Assembly (NCBI GenBank): GCA_940671915.1
Contig: CALNVZ010002974.1
Coordinates: 22,371,712 to 22,435,711 of the forward strand
Reading direction: 5' to 3'
DNA: 64,000 nt
From: Paracentrotus lividus
Lineage: Eukaryota; Echinodermata; Echinoidea; Camarodonta; Echinidae
The position numbers and the translations under genes are program-made. The notes under the pieces are model-generated. The model ran no database searches and had not been told where the DNA came from. It saw only the letters and a list, made by a program, of their open reading frames with translations. Each line of letters starts with the position of its first letter. Within the stretch, counting starts at the first letter, position 1. This document shows, one piece after another, positions 37,625 to 50,773 of the stretch.

Positions 37625-37710
37625 GGATTTGCCATAGCTCAGTCGGTCTGTCAAGCAATCCTGAGGCTTGGTTGAAATCCCATTTTCTTTGCCCATTTTT
37701 CATATATTGT
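37625..37710 (+). repeat. tRNA-derived SINE fragment
   Basis: A-box-like TAGCTCAGTCGGTCTGTCAAGC and B-box-like GGTTGAAATCCC at tRNA-like spacing, followed by CATTTTCTTTGCCCA. The same tail text CCATTTTCTTTGCTCA borders the SINE at 58,625-58,750. Confidence 0.65.
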
Positions 37711-37799
37711 ACAATATCCAGGCTGTGATGACCATACAGTGGAGCTAGTGCATATTCATTCATGAATAGAAAAATTGTGATTTTTTTTTTTTCTTTAAC

Positions 37800-37900
37800 A
37801 GAATCATGCTTAACTTTTGTTTGACAAAATAGGGTATATTATACGAAGGAAAATCTTTCAAATCTAATTTGATTCCTTCACCAGTTGTACCATTTTATAT
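37800..37900. repeat. Dispersed repeat family A, terminal fragment
   Basis: AACTTTTGTTTGACAAAATA, GGAAAATCTTT and ACCAGTTGTACCATTTTA correspond to the right part of the copy at 1,361-1,798. Confidence 0.6.
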
Positions 37901-40117
37901 GATAAAAACATTATATTTCATTGCTCTATATTCTTCATATTCCTATTCCATTTATCAATTTTCTCATTTTCCATTCTTAAATATTCTGTTATATGATTTC
38001 CTTTAGGCCCTATTTCTTCCTTTTAACTCTCATTGATTGCATTTTTGAATCTGTTCATTAATTACAACACTATTATAATAATAAATGTCAATGAATAGTA
38101 TCATACATGTACATGTACAATACATGTATATTAATATTAATATTTTATACTGTATAATCATTTATGTTGTAATATGCAAACTGTGATGCCTAACTTGGAC
38201 AATATCTATTATTATAGAAATGCATTATTTGCATCCAATATAGTCCTACACACTGTATCCTTCGATAATCAATTTTTCAACACGTTGACATTAGACAGCT
38301 GTATTTCACCATACATAATAAAATTTTCAAAATAAATAAAATACAATGGGCCATTCCACAGTCGGGAGGACATAGTTTTCTTATTTTTGCTTTATCTCAA
38401 ATTCAGGTTGTACTTTGGGCTTTAAACTTTTCTGACATTATCAATACATTGGGGGATACAGAGTAAGTTTGATTTTACTTTCAAATTGCATATATCCTTG
38501 TAGGAGAATCAGAACTACAAATACATTGAAGCACGTGGGACAACACCCAATTTTAACCTTTTTTTTTAAAGAGTTTGACAGAAAACTATGATTTCCTTTG
38601 CGTCTTTTCCAATTGCATAATCGGAATAATATGAAGTCACATCTAAATAAACAATAAAATTCAATTTGAAGTCGCAGAAAAGGTATAAAAATTTAAAATA
38701 TATAAAATGATGATCAAACTGTAACGCGAGTTACCGACATTAACGCTCCCTGCATTTTACCTGTTCATTTTTTCTTCTCTTTGATGCAGTTAATAGGTTA
38801 GAATATACATTTATTTCGATACTGTTTCGGTTATTAGGATTATCATCCTCATTAAGCGTATGTATTTGTCTCAGGAGACCAAGTAAACTGCAATTGTTGT
38901 TTCGTTACAAGGGGGAAGATTTGTGCATTTCCATTCTAGAGTGCATGTAGGCCTACATGTATGTACTTGGAAAGTTAGAGAGAGAAAGAGAGGAAGAGAG
39001 AGAGAAAGAATTCCCTTGGAGTAGGTTTATAATTGGCAATAGGAAGTAAGGCACCTCTTCTCAGCCTTCCGTTCACTGATTGACTGAAAGATGACAGCCA
39101 CCATCAGCCCCCCCCCGCTCCCACGGCAACAATTACATGTAACATCCAACACTGTGTAAAATAAATAGCATGAAATTTGGGATGTGGTTCAGAAAACTAA
39201 TTGCTCAAGTTATAAGTCAAACAAATCGAAACCTGAATGAGGCAGCATCATGGTTAACCATGAATTACAATACCGTTTTCTTTAATATTAAAGGAAAGAT
39301 CTTCGAATCAAAATTTACTTCTGTTTAGCTTATGGTTCAAAGAAAAAAAGCATCAAAAACAACATTATCTTTTCTGACAAACCTAAACCATCCTTTGCCC
39401 AGAAATTCCAGTCCCATTCTGGCATTTTGTACAGTATTTTACAGTACTTGTTTTGTTTGTTTGTTAACTTTGTTGGTTTTTTTCTTGGTTTTGACCCAAT
39501 AGGAAACAATTCTCACAACAATTTTTTCACCTTTCCCACTACACTACACTTTAATGATTTCAACGAATAATGGGATGCTTTAGAATCACAACTGAGTCAA
39601 TTGACAGAAGAAAGGGTTAGTTCTAGGTCATAATTCTAGTTTTAATGATACTAATCAGATTTAATTACCAATTTCCACTTTACAGCATGCAAGGCCAAGT
39701 AAAAGGTGTTAATTAATTGTGCATCTATTATCACATACGAGGAAATGAATCTCTGACTTAGTGGCATTGCTATGGTAACAATCAAGGCCAAAGTGCGACA
39801 AGAATGTGTACGTTCTATCTTCCAAATGTCAACAATCTTCATAAACAGAAGAAATACTTTCGCATTGGATGTTTGGAGCACTAGAAAGGAAATGAGCTAG
39901 AAGTACATGAAGTCTATGGTCCGGCATGATGCAAATAAATCGAGGAGTAATATTTTTGCTAAAGTGATTTTTAAGAGCAAATTTCATATCAGTTTTATAT
40001 TTCAGAAATAAGAACTGAATGTGCCACTGTGACATACATATTCCACCTTCTACTTTGTGAAGTGTGTGCCTGCATTAGTAGATGTTTTTGTCCTACACTG
40101 ACCCTCTTGATCCTATA
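37901..40117. other. Intergenic sequence, middle part
   Basis: A CATGTACATGTACAATACATGTA cluster near 38,104, a short GA repeat near 38,980-39,010 and a poly-C run at 39,109. No exon recognised. Confidence 0.35.
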
Positions 40118-40980
40118 TACTGGCCACAAACAGTTTCTGCACTGGCCACAAACAGTTTCTGTAATGGCCACAAACAGCTTCTGCAATGGCCACAAACAGC
40201 TTCTGAACTGGCCACAGGACAGTTTCTGAACTGGCCGAAGAGCAGTTCCTGCACTCAGCGCAGGACAGTTCCTGCACTGGTCACAGACGGTTTCTGCACT
40301 GGCCACAGACAGTCTCTGCACTGGCCACAGACGGTTTCTGCACTGGCCACAGGTGGTCTCTAAACTGGCCACAGGACAGTCTCAGAACTGGCCACAGGAC
40401 AGTTTCAGAACTGGCCGCAGAGCAGTTCCTGCACTCAGCGCACGACAGTTCCTGCACTGGCCGCAGGACTGTTTCAGCAATGGCCACAGACGGTCTCTGA
40501 ACTGGCCAAAAACATTCTCTGCACTTGAACCTTGAACCTTGAAGAAGTACTCTCCCAAAAAGCGTAGACGCTGTCCTGGAGAGGGTTGTGCTGTGTCAGG
40601 TGCTGTTGGTGCTCCGGGTGATGTGGTGACATGGTGGTGAATATCCTTGGTGCACTATACAGTGTGCTACATGTAGGTGCAGTGTGCAGGTGGTGCAGAC
40701 AGTCTCTGCACTGGCCACAGGACAGTCTCTGCACTGTTCACAAACAGTTTCTGCACTGGCCACAGACAGTCTCTGAACTGGCCACAGGACGGTCTCTGAA
40801 CTGGCCACAGACGGTTTCTGCACTGGCCACAGACAGTTTTTGCACTGGCTACAGGACAGTCTCTGAACTGGCCACGGGACAGTCTCAGAACTGGCCACAG
40901 GACAGTTTCTGCACTGGCTACAAGACAGTTTTAGCACTGGCTGTAGGACAGACACAGGACAGTTTCTGCACTGACACGAG
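40118..40980. repeat. 22/23-bp minisatellite in two blocks
   Basis: Unit ACTGGCCACAGACAGTTTCTGC or the 23-bp form with GGACAGT. Roughly 18 units at 40,118-40,517 and 13 at 40,697-40,980, separated by about 180 bp of unrelated sequence. Variation is concentrated in AGACAGT/GGACAGT and TCTCTG/TTTCTG/TCTCAG. Long open frames on both strands (for example 40,631-41,059 and 40,596-40,955) simply reflect the stop-poor unit. Confidence 0.95.
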
Positions 40981-42611
40981 AAGAAATGTCACTACTCAAT
41001 GGGGGCCAGTGCAAGACCAAAAGTTGTCCATGTGTCAGGGTAGCAATAATCCATTCTAAACTTTATCTAAAATCATGCATGGAACATATGTGCATGGTGT
41101 AGGTGGGGCATATTTACAAAATTCACTCTAATTTACTTAAAGCTACAACTGAATTGTGAAAGGTTATCAAATACCGCAGAAATACTGGAAGAGGGAACAC
41201 ACCTTAAATAATGTGATTTATTTCAAGCAGTCTGCCAAAAAATGGGCAAAATTTAGTTGAGGGTTTCAAGGAGCAATTCAGCATCACTGCACCCAGGAAT
41301 AATCCTTCAACTCTCTCATCTACAACTTTAGGCATACACGTACATGTAGGCAGCATGAATTAATGTCTATGTACAGCCAACATTAATCATCAAGAAAATT
41401 AATTATCATGTATTCAACTGGCGGAAGGAAATTCAAGAACAATAGGTTAGTTAGGTTATAAATCATAGTATTCAAGGAGGGCTGAAAGTTTGCACTTCTC
41501 AACCATTTTGCAGTGGCTTTTTTTTGCTTTTAGTTTTACAGTATGAAGTAATTCATGGAGTGTGAAAAGAGGCTGTGAATTACGATAGCATAAAACTATG
41601 TTGCATTTAATACACACAATGTATTATGGTAGCATAAAAAAAAAATATGAACAATGTAAAAGTATGTGTATAAAGTCTTTGTATAACTTTAAAGTTTTTT
41701 AGGCCAATCTTTTCCTTCACATTTATTTACTTGAAAATAGTTACATAATAACCTTAGATTTTCCACTCAATCATATATCAGGTTTGGTCCAACAACATTC
41801 ACATTCTTCTACATGAAGGTATTTAATTAGTGTATTACATCATGGACATTACAGTGCATGTCCATGGAACTTTGCAGGCTTTTTAAACACTATTAATGCC
41901 TTTAAAAAATTAACACTGTTATTTTATTCATCTTAAAGGGCCCTGAAAGTCGGAGATCGTGGGGAATGCGCGTTTTTCCTGAGCTCCATTGACTCGTACA
42001 CAATCGACAGTGGCTTTAATACGCATGGGTCGGCCTACTGGGGATTAACATTCGGACAGCACGAACATGACGAAGTTGACCGAATTCAGTCAGTAAATAG
42101 GGTTAGAAGCTTCGGATTCTCGAATCTAGACTCTCAACGGGTCTCTCCGTATAAATTCAAAGACAGGACTTGTATAATGCTCCATTTCAAAAACAAATCA
42201 TAGGTTAGATTTACTTTGGAATTCTGGTTAGTTAGCCTAGCCATGAAGGATTAACCGGATTAACTCCAGACCGGTTGGCGCTGAAGATTACGCAACACGC
42301 CTCAGGCTCTGGTTGGAATGTTATTATTTCATCCGAGATAAGGTGATTTCCCCATGTTTTATCAATTATACGTCCCTTTAATTGTAAAAAGTATAGCATG
42401 ATGCCACCACTGCACAGCATGGTTTATGACTTTGTTTATGTTTTGATTTTCATTTGATTTTTTTTTGCAGTTTCGTGCACTTTTAAAAACTATCTTTCAT
42501 CTGTTGTATTTTAGATACTACATGTAGAATCCAGATCTACAATTTCTTCAGCTTTCACTGCGTAAAATTTACCTGTCAGTGCAGGGATGTTACATTTACT
42601 ATTTTCACAAT
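40981..42611. other. Intergenic sequence, right part
   Basis: The stretch 41,940-42,200 is more CpG-rich than its surroundings but shows no clear coding frame. Otherwise AT-rich and unrecognised. Confidence 0.35.
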
Positions 42612-42760
42612 TCAAAGATGACCATGCATACTCAAGTCCAGACTACATGTAAATTTTGACGAATATATAGTCAAACTGTTGTCCGCTGGGACAATTACCA
42701 TTTCTTGGTATAAAATCAGAGAAATATGAAGGAAATAATGCTTATCCACTCCTAGCCCCG

Positions 42761-42787
42761 GGACGCCGCCACGAAGTGGCGGCGTCC
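42761..42787. repeat. Perfect 12-bp-stem GC hairpin
   Basis: GGACGCCGCCAC, loop GAA, GTGGCGGCGTCC: a perfect stem of 12 bp with a 3-nt loop in otherwise AT-rich DNA. Probably a relic or end of a repeat like that at 33,436. Confidence 0.9.
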
Positions 42788-42899
42788 TGAAGTAAACATA
42801 TACATCTGGCCCAAGCTCACCGTCTTCCCCAATAAAACCATGAAATTCAACCCCCCAAAAAATGTTTATAACAAATGATACACATAAATGCAATGCCAC

Positions 42900-44822
42900 T
42901 TACCTAAGCATACCAACCGGAATATGGTGAATAAAAACAAACGTGAATAGCTCCAAGAATAAGAAGATTTTTGGGGGGTTTTCGTCAGTATCGTAAATTT
43001 GCCCGATTCGCCATATTGATACAGCTGGAATAAAAGGGGACCCTGGAGTAGCCTTAATCAAGACGTTCTTTTTGTATAGTTTGTAAGTTTCGTTACGAAA
43101 AATAGGCTGATGAAGGAAAAATGGGCTCAAAAACTAAAATAACAAATAATTCATGACTACTAATGTAAGTAATCTCTTTTGTTTTGGTTAATTACCATGT
43201 AATGGAATAAAAATTAAATTATGATTGTAATGACTTGTCTAAAGACTAATCATGGCAATATCCATGACGCATGCGTATTAAAAAGACAAACCTACGATCA
43301 CGAATTGTTCTACTCGGGAAGTTTGGAAATTTTGACCCCCAAATTACATATAAGAAGATTCACCAACGAAGACGATAGTTTTCCGGACCGATTCGTAAGT
43401 ATATATTGCAATAATATAAAGCTGTTTTTATAGCTAGAAGTAAGGTATCGTCCGGAAATTTATGTACATTCGAAGTCACATCGCCGTCGGATTTCGATAA
43501 AGCGTAGCCCGCACACTTCGCTATTCGTAGTAAATCCACTCCTACCTTTTAAAAAGTCTGTGCACAAGCTAACACTTCATGGACCATCTGGATATCAAAG
43601 TGTCTACTGAAACACTGATTTACGACTCATGGAGGTATGACGAAATTATACCCATAACTAAGTTAAACTTACAAGGCATCTACTTGTATTCCACGAATCC
43701 GTATCTATTTTTAACATGTTCCAGGGTCATTTCAGTGCTAAAATTGGTGATTTAAAACATTGAGTTTGAGTTGTGTTGAGATTTGATCGCTATCGTTGAA
43801 AATATTTTTTTTCCAATGTATCTATCTAGTATAGGGTCTACGTATTATTTTTCCATTATGTGCATTTTGATCGCAATCGTTGAAAATAACATCAGATAAT
43901 TATATTAATGTGTGACAAGATATAAATACCAAACGTAAAGGAATTTACACCGTTGTTACCTCAGAGTTTTAAAACACTAATTTATCACCGAAATGACAGG
44001 TCTATCCGTCATCCCGGTCATATCATCCTAAACTCTCTTGTTAGTCTTTAAGAAGTCCACATAAACTACTGCTAACTCACAATTCATGAATTAATCACTA
44101 TCACACTCAATCACTCGACCTGTTATAAAACGAAGCCATGGCATAGATATAGCATAGAACCACTTGCATGCATGGGGGTGTGTGAGTTGAAGGTTGACCA
44201 CACATTGAAACGAGCAAGTCAAGTGTGTATGTTTTTCTTAATATCGTGCACGAACCTTACCTATTTGGAATAAGACCGGGAAGCTGGGTTAGGAACCTTG
44301 AGTTTATCTCCAGATATTAATCCTGGTCAAATTTATTCGAAGCCAAAATAAAGCAAATGTGTAAAAATCTCCCTCAAAATCCTGGAACTGGATAGCCTTT
44401 CTTCCGTGTTGTTAATCTTCCTACCATTTTGTGACAGATGAAACATCGTACTGTAAAACACGCATGCGCGATATTTGGGGTCATCCCCTGGCCAGCAGAA
44501 TCTAATAATCTATAGGGGTATTCTCTCTTAAGTTCTTATTTTACATTATAAATTGATCATATTAAAGAATTCAAAGTGAAAATTTAAATACATTATATAA
44601 TATTAAGCTAATTTATGATGAATGTTAATTACTCAGTATCTGAATTTATTGTATGGACTCTAAAATTTTTTTTTTTAAATAAGTAGGTTCCCTATTATAG
44701 TAATCAATCCGTCTAAAAAGGTAAATAAGCAGCCACATACAGCCTATTACAGGGTCTATTCAGTTTCTGTTCTGTCTTGTATTTTCAACCTAATTCTGAA
44801 GACAGGAGGGCGAAATTTCAAA
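42900..44822. promoter_or_regulatory. Upstream region of the sarcoglycan gene, probable promoter side
   Basis: Lies before exon 1. Slightly richer in CpG (CATGACGCATGCG at 43,260; CCGTCGGATTTCG at 43,485; CGCATGCGCGAT at 44,461). No TATA box at a usable distance from 44,823. An open frame on the plus strand ends in a good donor at 43,394 (TTC|gtaagt) and is a weak candidate 5' exon. Nothing proves where transcription starts. Confidence 0.3.
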
Positions 44823-44853
44823 ATGGAGTTGAAACCAAGATTGTGTATCATGG
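44823..44853 (+). CDS. SGCE: Sarcoglycan exon 1, start codon and signal-peptide N-region
   Basis: ATG in good context (aaaATGG) followed by ten codons, MELKPRLCIM, plus one base, then donor GG|gtaggt. It joins in phase 1 to the exon at 58,344, whose first two bases complete glycine 11. The joined N-terminus has lysine and arginine, then the hydrophobic core LCIMGIILVAL, and PIKA as a plausible cleavage site after residue 22: a textbook signal peptide. I found this exon by eye from the required phase and the missing signal peptide, not from homology. A different upstream first exon is possible. Confidence 0.6.
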
Positions 44854-45671
44854 GTAGGTGTATAAATTCGATATTTACATTTATTGTAGGTTGTACTGAC
44901 AAATTGGAAAGATAAGCTGCAGCTCGCTCCGCACCGCACCGGCCCGCACCCGGCGCAATGCCCTACGGCTAACGTTTACACAGTCATTGCATTGGTGGTA
45001 GTGTGGCATTATGGCATTGCCATTGAATGATAATTATGATATGCACTGCCCCTTCTGTCTGGATTACCTATCAATGTTTCACAACTTTTCTTTCAGTTTT
45101 GTACTAGAGTCTACTATGTTAAACGTACCAATGAATGTCAACCGACCGACCTGTTCCCGGTTTTCCTGGCCCTCTTAGCTAACGTTAGGCATCGCTTTGC
45201 GACGGGAACTGACCGAAATTCCGAAGGATTCAGCCATTTAATTCTGGCAGTGGCATTGGTGGTTGCACATGTACAGATAAATAACCAAATATTAAAGAAT
45301 ATCCTGAAAACTGTGGTTATTTCTGCCTACACATTATTCATTTTGACTATGAATATTTAGATATCTTAAGTTATTACTCTGTTTTATAGTGAGTGTAAAG
45401 TCCGATTTACAGATATTATAAATTCATGAGGGGTGTTGCCTAATTGCGGGTCACTTTCCAAAACCCCCAACCTCCGCGCGTGCGCAATTGCTATGTGTTG
45501 GAATCGGAAGAGATTTTATAGCATGTAAAGATTAAGGTAAGAGTAGATGCCTGTTAACCCGTTGAGGACTGAGCCCGAATTTATTCTAATATATTCAGGC
45601 TAAGGTCTATGGGAAATGCGTGTTATAGCCAAATCAGCTCGTCTCCAACAGGTTTTCATTTTTTGCATCAA

Positions 45672-46417
45672 TTAGAGTAAAGTGCCGGAAATGCGACCCT
45701 TGCCAAGAATCGACCGGTTTGGCAAATGTATTTAAGAAAAGACTCCAAAACACACTCAAACACACTCCAATCAACTCATATCACATGCACACATCGTCAA
45801 TGAAGACAACCAAAAATATAAGAATCACAAAAAAATAATTACAAATACCTTAATTTTGCTCCTAAAATCCCGGATTTTGTCCAAAATCTTGAAGCCCCAG
45901 CGCGCTTAGCGAAAAGTTAAGAAAAAACGATCGGGAAAAATGTGTTTAAACTCCAAAAATTTGAGGTTTGATGATGCAGTTTTTTGCCACGCTCGAGCCC
46001 CGATAGTCATTATCCTACTGGAAAAAAAAACCTGGAAGTGACTCTGCAGCACTTGCTATGCAATTTTTTTTTCCTACCCTAGTTTCGACATGGCATTCAT
46101 GCGCCGGTGGCCCCCACTCTCGGCAGGGCACGATGTGCCACCGATGCGGCGAATGAGCCATGATTTCCGCGGTGCGTGCTGACTTTTCACGCCAGGTCGA
46201 ATTTATGCAATGGCGGTCGTATCTCGGCAACAAGGTAGGTGTTACAAAACTTCCGATTTTACTATCAAATATTTTCTGTTTCATTTCAAAATTGTTACAA
46301 TTATTTAATTTATGATATGCTTCTTAAAACTGTTGAAAATGAAAGATAATGTATTTTTCAATTTCAAACTAGAGCTTCAAAAAGCTTAAGCGGACGAATT
46401 TCGGGCACTTTACTCTA
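45672..46417. repeat. MITE with TAGAGTAAAGTGCC ends (746 bp)
   Basis: Left AGAGTAAAGTGCCGGAAATG, right TTTCGGGCACTTTACTCT. The interior has no transposase; the minus-strand 89-codon frame at 46,015-46,284 has no recognisable domain. Lies in sarcoglycan intron 1. Confidence 0.75.
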
Positions 46418-47849
46418 TACCGGTACTTATGTTTAAAAAAATTAAACAAATCCTACATCAACGGACCAACAGCTATAGACTCAACCTGATGGTTCATGTA
46501 GTGTAGCTTGCACGAACAATCACCTGAGGTAATATCGCATAAACCCCTGGTCAATTTAACGTCACTCGCTTGCGTTGCGCATGCATCTGCAGTAAATTAA
46601 CCATGATCATTTCTGTACTGAAGTGGGGCGGAGGAACCGTTGTGACAATTAAATAAAGCTGTGACTGGCATAACAGTACTTTACAATGTTTTTTTCATAA
46701 TGAAGGGGTTTACACGTGGAAATCTTCTTTGCTGTTATGACTGAGGACCCTTTAGAAGCTCCTTACTTTTTACTGACTACAATTTGTATATTCACTAGTT
46801 CTACAATGTACTACTTTTTAAGTGAACTAAAAAATGGATATATTTTTGTGACTCTCGTGACATATTTTGAGGGTGTTTTCAATTTGATATATTGTCAAGC
46901 TCAATTTACATAATGCAGGAACCAACGTGATATGATAAGATGGGTATAAAATAAGACAGAATACAAAAAATTATGAATGTACAAAATACAATAGAACATT
47001 ATCGAAATCATTACCATTAAAGCATATTTTTTTGGGCAAATTTGCTCTCTCTTTGAGGTGGTGTAACTCGGTCATTTGAAGAGAAAAGGTGGTGAAAGAT
47101 TAGATTTATACCTTTTGGACATGTACAATATACCTAGCCAAAAAGAAATATATTTCTTTCATTGGTTATATTTGAAATTTTAAGCACCAGTTGTCATGGA
47201 ATGGCTGTAATAGCTTCTACCCACAATTTATGCTTTGTATGATGTGACTCTGTTTTGACACAAATATTTTTTGATAAATTTGAATCCCAGCATTTTAGCA
47301 CCTCTGATAGTGCAACATATGAATTATGAATAACTTGGTGTGGTATTCATATGTTGTGGTATGCTGCCATCTCTAGTCCATTGTATAGTAAAGCATAGGA
47401 ATACACCAGTGTACATGTAATTGACTCTCCATAAACCTGTGTGCTAAAAATGAGACCTGAGAAAATTATTAAAAATGAGCATTCATAATAATGACATCCT
47501 TCTACTTTAGGCTTTATACTTGGTCATATATTTTTATGTGTTATCTTGTGAAAATGCGAAAGGAGGTGTATCTGTTCATTTTTTTTTTTAAAGTGGTCAA
47601 GTAGAACAGAACATTAAAAAATAAATTGTTTTGACCCAATCTTGTCAGTTATTTGGGATACTAATCCTAACCCAGACTAATAATGATGAAGTTTGTCTAA
47701 TTGTCATACATGTTTGAGGCTTTGAATGAAATTTGTGAATTTGTTATTTTCATAGTTTAGGTGAGGACAAATCAACATTTTTTTTGTAAATAAATACAAT
47801 TTCTTCTATACACTACATATTTAGATCTGATCAAGAGACTTCTGTTAAC

Positions 47850-48348
47850 TTAAAGGGGAAGTTCACCCTGGAATTTTACTGGTCTTAAAAAATGAAGAAA
47901 AATAATAAGAAAAATATTAGTGAAAGTTTGAAGAAAAATCGACCAAAAATAGCGAAGTTATGAATATGTAAAGTTTTGATTCTGTGACGTCACGTGCGAG
48001 CAGCTCTCCCATGTGTTGTGATGTAAATTCCATAAATTTGCTCTTTTGTTCATGGTTTTGATAAAGGAATGGGTCAATTTGATATAGTCATGTATATGCA
48101 ATATGTTTGATGGGATATCGACCGCACAGGTGACATAATTATTTTCTTCTGAAAAAAAGAACATTTATGGAATTTACACTACATAACACATAGGAGATCT
48201 GCTCGCATGTGACGTCACAGAATCGAAACTTTGAATATTCATAACTTCATCATATTTTGGTTGATTTTCCCCAACCTTCACTCATATTTTTCTTTTATTT
48301 CTGCATTTTTTAAGACCAATTAAAATTCCAGGGGAACTTCCCTTTAAG
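47850..48348. repeat. Foldback MITE with TTAA ends (about 500 bp)
   Basis: TTAAAGGGGAAGTTC at left mirrors GAACTTCCCTTTAA at right. Arms of about 170 bp pair through TGTGACGTCACG/GTGACGTCACAG and CATAAATT blocks. Bounding TTAA suggests a piggyBac-type target, which is inference. Confidence 0.85.
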
Positions 48349-50773
48349 GAGGGAGGGGGGCAATGCCATGTCGTATGTACATGTACTGTAACAAATATCC
48401 ATCAAAACCTCTACCCACAAACATGTGGCAGTAATATCCTGAATTAATATATTAAATCCCTGTCTCTAAAGCCTGTAGCTATTCCTTGGACATAGCCACA
48501 ATTTCTAAAACCACAAAAAACGAGTGTGAGTAGGGGTCACCACATACAGTCCATTTGCATTTTCCAATTAAAACAACAAAAAATGTTTGAAAGCAGGTTA
48601 TCTTTTTTGTTTGTTGTGGAAACATCAAGATTTTCATTTGAGGGAGTATACATGTAGCCTATGTCAATTGGAGTGATGAATTTTTCCCTAAAAAAGAAAT
48701 CCTCCAGCTTTAATAATTGTGTGTGAAAATTGTCTATGCTCGTTCGAACGTTAAAAAAATGCTGCAGGAAGCTGTCTTTAAAGACCCTGTCAGAACCAGA
48801 AAATAAAATATACAAATTATATTTATTTGAAAACTACAACAATATTACTACTTTATTGTCTACAAGAGGTGTTTAAAGATATTTAAAACTGGACATTTTC
48901 ATCTTTGAAAATGGAAGTTGTGCTGTTGCCAATCTAACAGGTGATTAGTTGTATGACATCATTGTGATTGACCAATTAATAAAAACCAATTATGTTATAG
49001 GCCCTAGATGATCACTACCTTATCCATAATGTTTAAGAGTCATTTTATTGAACAGTGTACATGTAGATAATTGTTAATTTGGGCTTTGCTTTGGAATCAA
49101 GTGGGTTAAACCTGAAATCATATAGATGCTTGACATTTTTACATGGACTTGTCAATATCATTTTTAACCCTATCAAGATGGAAATTTTGATGATTTGCAG
49201 GTTGGGAGAGGAGGGGCAGGGGCTCCATATAAGATATATATTTTTACCAATCATCTCCATATTGTGGTATAACAACAGAGCAACATTTTTTATTTTTTTT
49301 TTTTTGAGCCCACAATTTTTGAAGGTAATCATGTGGATGTCCTTTAAATGTAAAATTATAGAGAAAAACATAGAAAAGGGGGAAAAAAAAATCATCATTA
49401 AGAAAGAAGCCCAGTTAATATTCTAATATTGCTTGTTGATTGAGTATATATTAAGTAAATAACCCAACAATTTGAGTGACATTGTAACTAATTATGATTG
49501 CTATGGCAACATGAAATTTCATACCTCCACAAAACTTGTATCAAAATGTTTGGAATTAAATTTTAGGATATCTTACCAGATTTAGTTGAAAAAGATCAAA
49601 TAATGTAGAAATGGTGTTTTAAAAATGGTAGGGTCCCATTTGTCCCCTCTCCTTGGGTTGATATGGTGAAAAGAATGCAAATTGAAGTAAAGGAATAAGC
49701 CAGTCTGTAGTTTATACCTTGTGCATGGCTTCATCCTTCCCAGTCTTGCACCATACAATAAAGGCAAATAAGATGCAGGGCACTACAAACCCATGCACTT
49801 GCCCACTTGCCCTGGCAAGTAAAGACCGCTCAAAGCCATGATTTGAGAGCAAGATATACATGTAATGATGTATGTGCAACATTTCACCTAAAAAAACACA
49901 ATAAAATATGTGTTCATGAATACGAATCAAGACAAAATATCACACACAAAAAATGGCTAAATATTTTTGTATACAATCTCCCTATACGCTCGTCATTTAT
50001 GGACTCTTATAGGTCTCAGATGGTAGATATTATTAAGAATAAAATCATGATTAGGGTCTAAACAAAGAAAATGAAAAGAAAGTCTGGGCAGGTGTCTTTT
50101 TCTTGTAGGCAAGCAAAACCAAATTTCACTTGCCCAACAGGGCAAGCGAAAAATAAAATTTTTGTAGAGGCCTGAGATGTGAGTGAATTACATGTACGTA
50201 CCATACTGATCATTGAACCAACCTTTCTGAAGGAAACCAATCCACCAGGAAGAACAGCTAATTAAGATGTGGCTTAATTTGATCAAACTCTGAGGCCTGT
50301 CAACTTATTCCCTTTAGAAATCGAGGAATCTTGTAATACCAGGATCAATTTAGCTTAATACCAGAACTGTGCTTCCTACATGCCTTCTTCATAGGCGTAC
50401 CGGTAACCATATTTTGACAGGGGGTCAGTCTGACTGCACAATAATTTGCTTAATGAAATCTCTTTTTTAACTCTCATGTTCATAAGACTGTAAGAAATTC
50501 CTCAAAGGAATCATTAAAGGGCTTAATTTAATCAGCTTTTTATGTGCACATGGGCAGCCTTTTTATTTTATATTTTTGCGACACTGTAAGCAAAAAGTAA
50601 TCTCTTTGAAATATATCTACCACAACATTAGCTATTTTAAAAACTGTTGTCATATATGGGGGGGGAAAACACAATTTTTTATAATGTTAGAACATTGCCA
50701 GTTTAAGGTGTTTAATAAAATGCTCCAAAATGCTCCAATGCTCCAAATTTTATTGTCCGGAAAGGATATTTAT

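Noticed and set aside
40082..41059. Repetitive Gln/Cys/Trp protein frames on both strands
   Set aside because: Explained by a stop-poor 22/23-bp minisatellite; frame changes with unit length and no flanking exon signals.
29001..44822. A PEG10-like or other gene between the divergent pair
   Set aside because: No gag-, protease- or reverse-transcriptase-like frame seen; PEG10 is a mammalian acquisition.
46015..46284. 89-codon frame as a transposase remnant
   Set aside because: Inside a MITE but with no catalytic or DNA-binding signature recognisable by eye.
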